In this document: piece by piece, positions 5,321 to 5,484 of the stretch
Layout of the letters: every line of letters starts with the position of its first letter
Numbering within the stretch: the stretch's first letter is position 1
NCBI GenBank assembly: GCA_031255815.1
Contig: JAIRRU010000295.1
Span: forward strand, 1-5,484
Source of the DNA: Treponema sp.
GTDB lineage: Bacteria > Spirochaetota > Spirochaetia > Treponematales > Breznakiellaceae
Reading direction: 5' to 3'
Length of the DNA stretch: 5,484 nt
Position numbers and translations under genes: made by a program
The notes under the pieces: model-generated
The model's input: only the letters and a program-made list of their open reading frames with translations
Databases searched by the model: none
What the model was told of the DNA's origin: nothing

Positions 5321-5350
5321 CTTACATTTTCCCCCGCTCCCCCTTAAAAT
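5321..5350 (+). promoter_or_regulatory. Possible leuS promoter
   Basis: CTTACA (5321-5326), an 18-nt spacer and TAAAAT (5345-5350) match four and five of six consensus positions. The predicted start, near 5357, would fall at the edge of the ribosome binding site and leave a leader of about 16 nt, which is short. It is divergent from the promoter at 5276-5304. Confidence 0.3.
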
Positions 5351-5372
5351 AGGGAGGAGGAGCGCGATTTAC

Positions 5373-5484
5373 ATGGCCAAATACCCCTTTGAGACAATCG
5401 AACCCAAGTGGCAGCGGTACTGGGAGGAAAACAAGACTTTCAAGGCCGAAGAAGACCCCTCTTTCCCCCGGGACAGGCGGCGTT
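5373..5484 (+). CDS. leuS: Leucyl-tRNA synthetase, N-terminal fragment
   Basis: The first 37 residues of a protein cut by the window edge. It begins MAKYPFETIEPKWQRYWEEN, continues with KTFKAEEDPSFPRD and ends at RRR. The pattern IEPKWQRYWEEN-KTF is the N-terminal helix of bacterial LeuRS, and the following Asp-Pro-x-Phe-Pro segment is like treponemal LeuS just before the YVLDMFPYPS block, which would lie outside the window. The enzyme charges tRNA-Leu in the cytoplasm. The ATG at 5373 follows a strong purine run (AGGAGGAG, 5355-5362) by 10-12 nt. No T-box leader, as seen before leuS in many Firmicutes, is present. The catalytic HIGH and KMSKS motifs are beyond the window. Confidence 0.88.
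   Translation, partial: MAKYPFETIEPKWQRYWEENKTFKAEEDPSFPRDRRR

Noticed and set aside
5305..5372. T-box leader before leuS
   Set aside because: The leader is too short and there is no T-box consensus sequence or terminator hairpin.

Overview
The window looks like chromosomal DNA from a GC-rich, Gram-negative anaerobe, most probably a Treponema-like spirochaete of the kind found in termite guts. The pointers are a leucyl-tRNA synthetase N-terminus at the right edge that resembles treponemal LeuS, a TonB/ExbBD system (which implies an outer membrane), and a radical SAM enzyme of the oxygen-independent HemN/HemW/ChuW type. The genus is an inference from recognisable protein sequence, not a database result.

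Layout. (1) 1-2606, plus strand: the end of an iron/haem/cobalamin-type ABC transporter operon. It holds the tail of the ATPase, a HemN/HemW/ChuW-like radical SAM protein overlapping it by 11 nt, and a periplasmic FecB/BtuF-type binding protein overlapping that by 8 nt. All three are tightly packed and probably co-translated. (2) 2664-4462, minus strand, convergent with the first operon: exbB-exbD-tonB, each gene overlapping the next. This is the inner-membrane motor that powers TonB-dependent outer-membrane receptors. (3) 4463-4727: a gene-free stretch holding the exbB control region (with a possible DtxR-like operator), a structured segment ending in a T-tract on the plus strand, and a perfect 17-bp-arm palindrome. 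(4) 4728-4799, minus strand: tRNA-Arg(UCU). (5) 4790-5239, minus strand: an unrecognised AT-richer gene of 149 codons whose last codons lie inside the tRNA-Arg gene. (6) 5373-5484, plus strand: the start of leuS.

How the parts fit together: ExbB-ExbD-TonB would energise uptake of an iron complex, haem or cobalamin across the outer membrane. The binding protein and ABC transporter would carry it across the inner membrane. The radical SAM enzyme may act on the imported tetrapyrrole, for example by opening haem anaerobically as ChuW/HutW do. No outer-membrane receptor or ABC permease lies in the window, so the substrate is not fixed.

The items most worth a second look are a 51-nt nested palindrome lying in frame inside the signal-peptide region of the binding protein, the radical SAM gene embedded in the uptake operon, the gene/tRNA overlap with its AT-rich orphan gene, and the two structured elements in the 4.5-4.7 kb gap.
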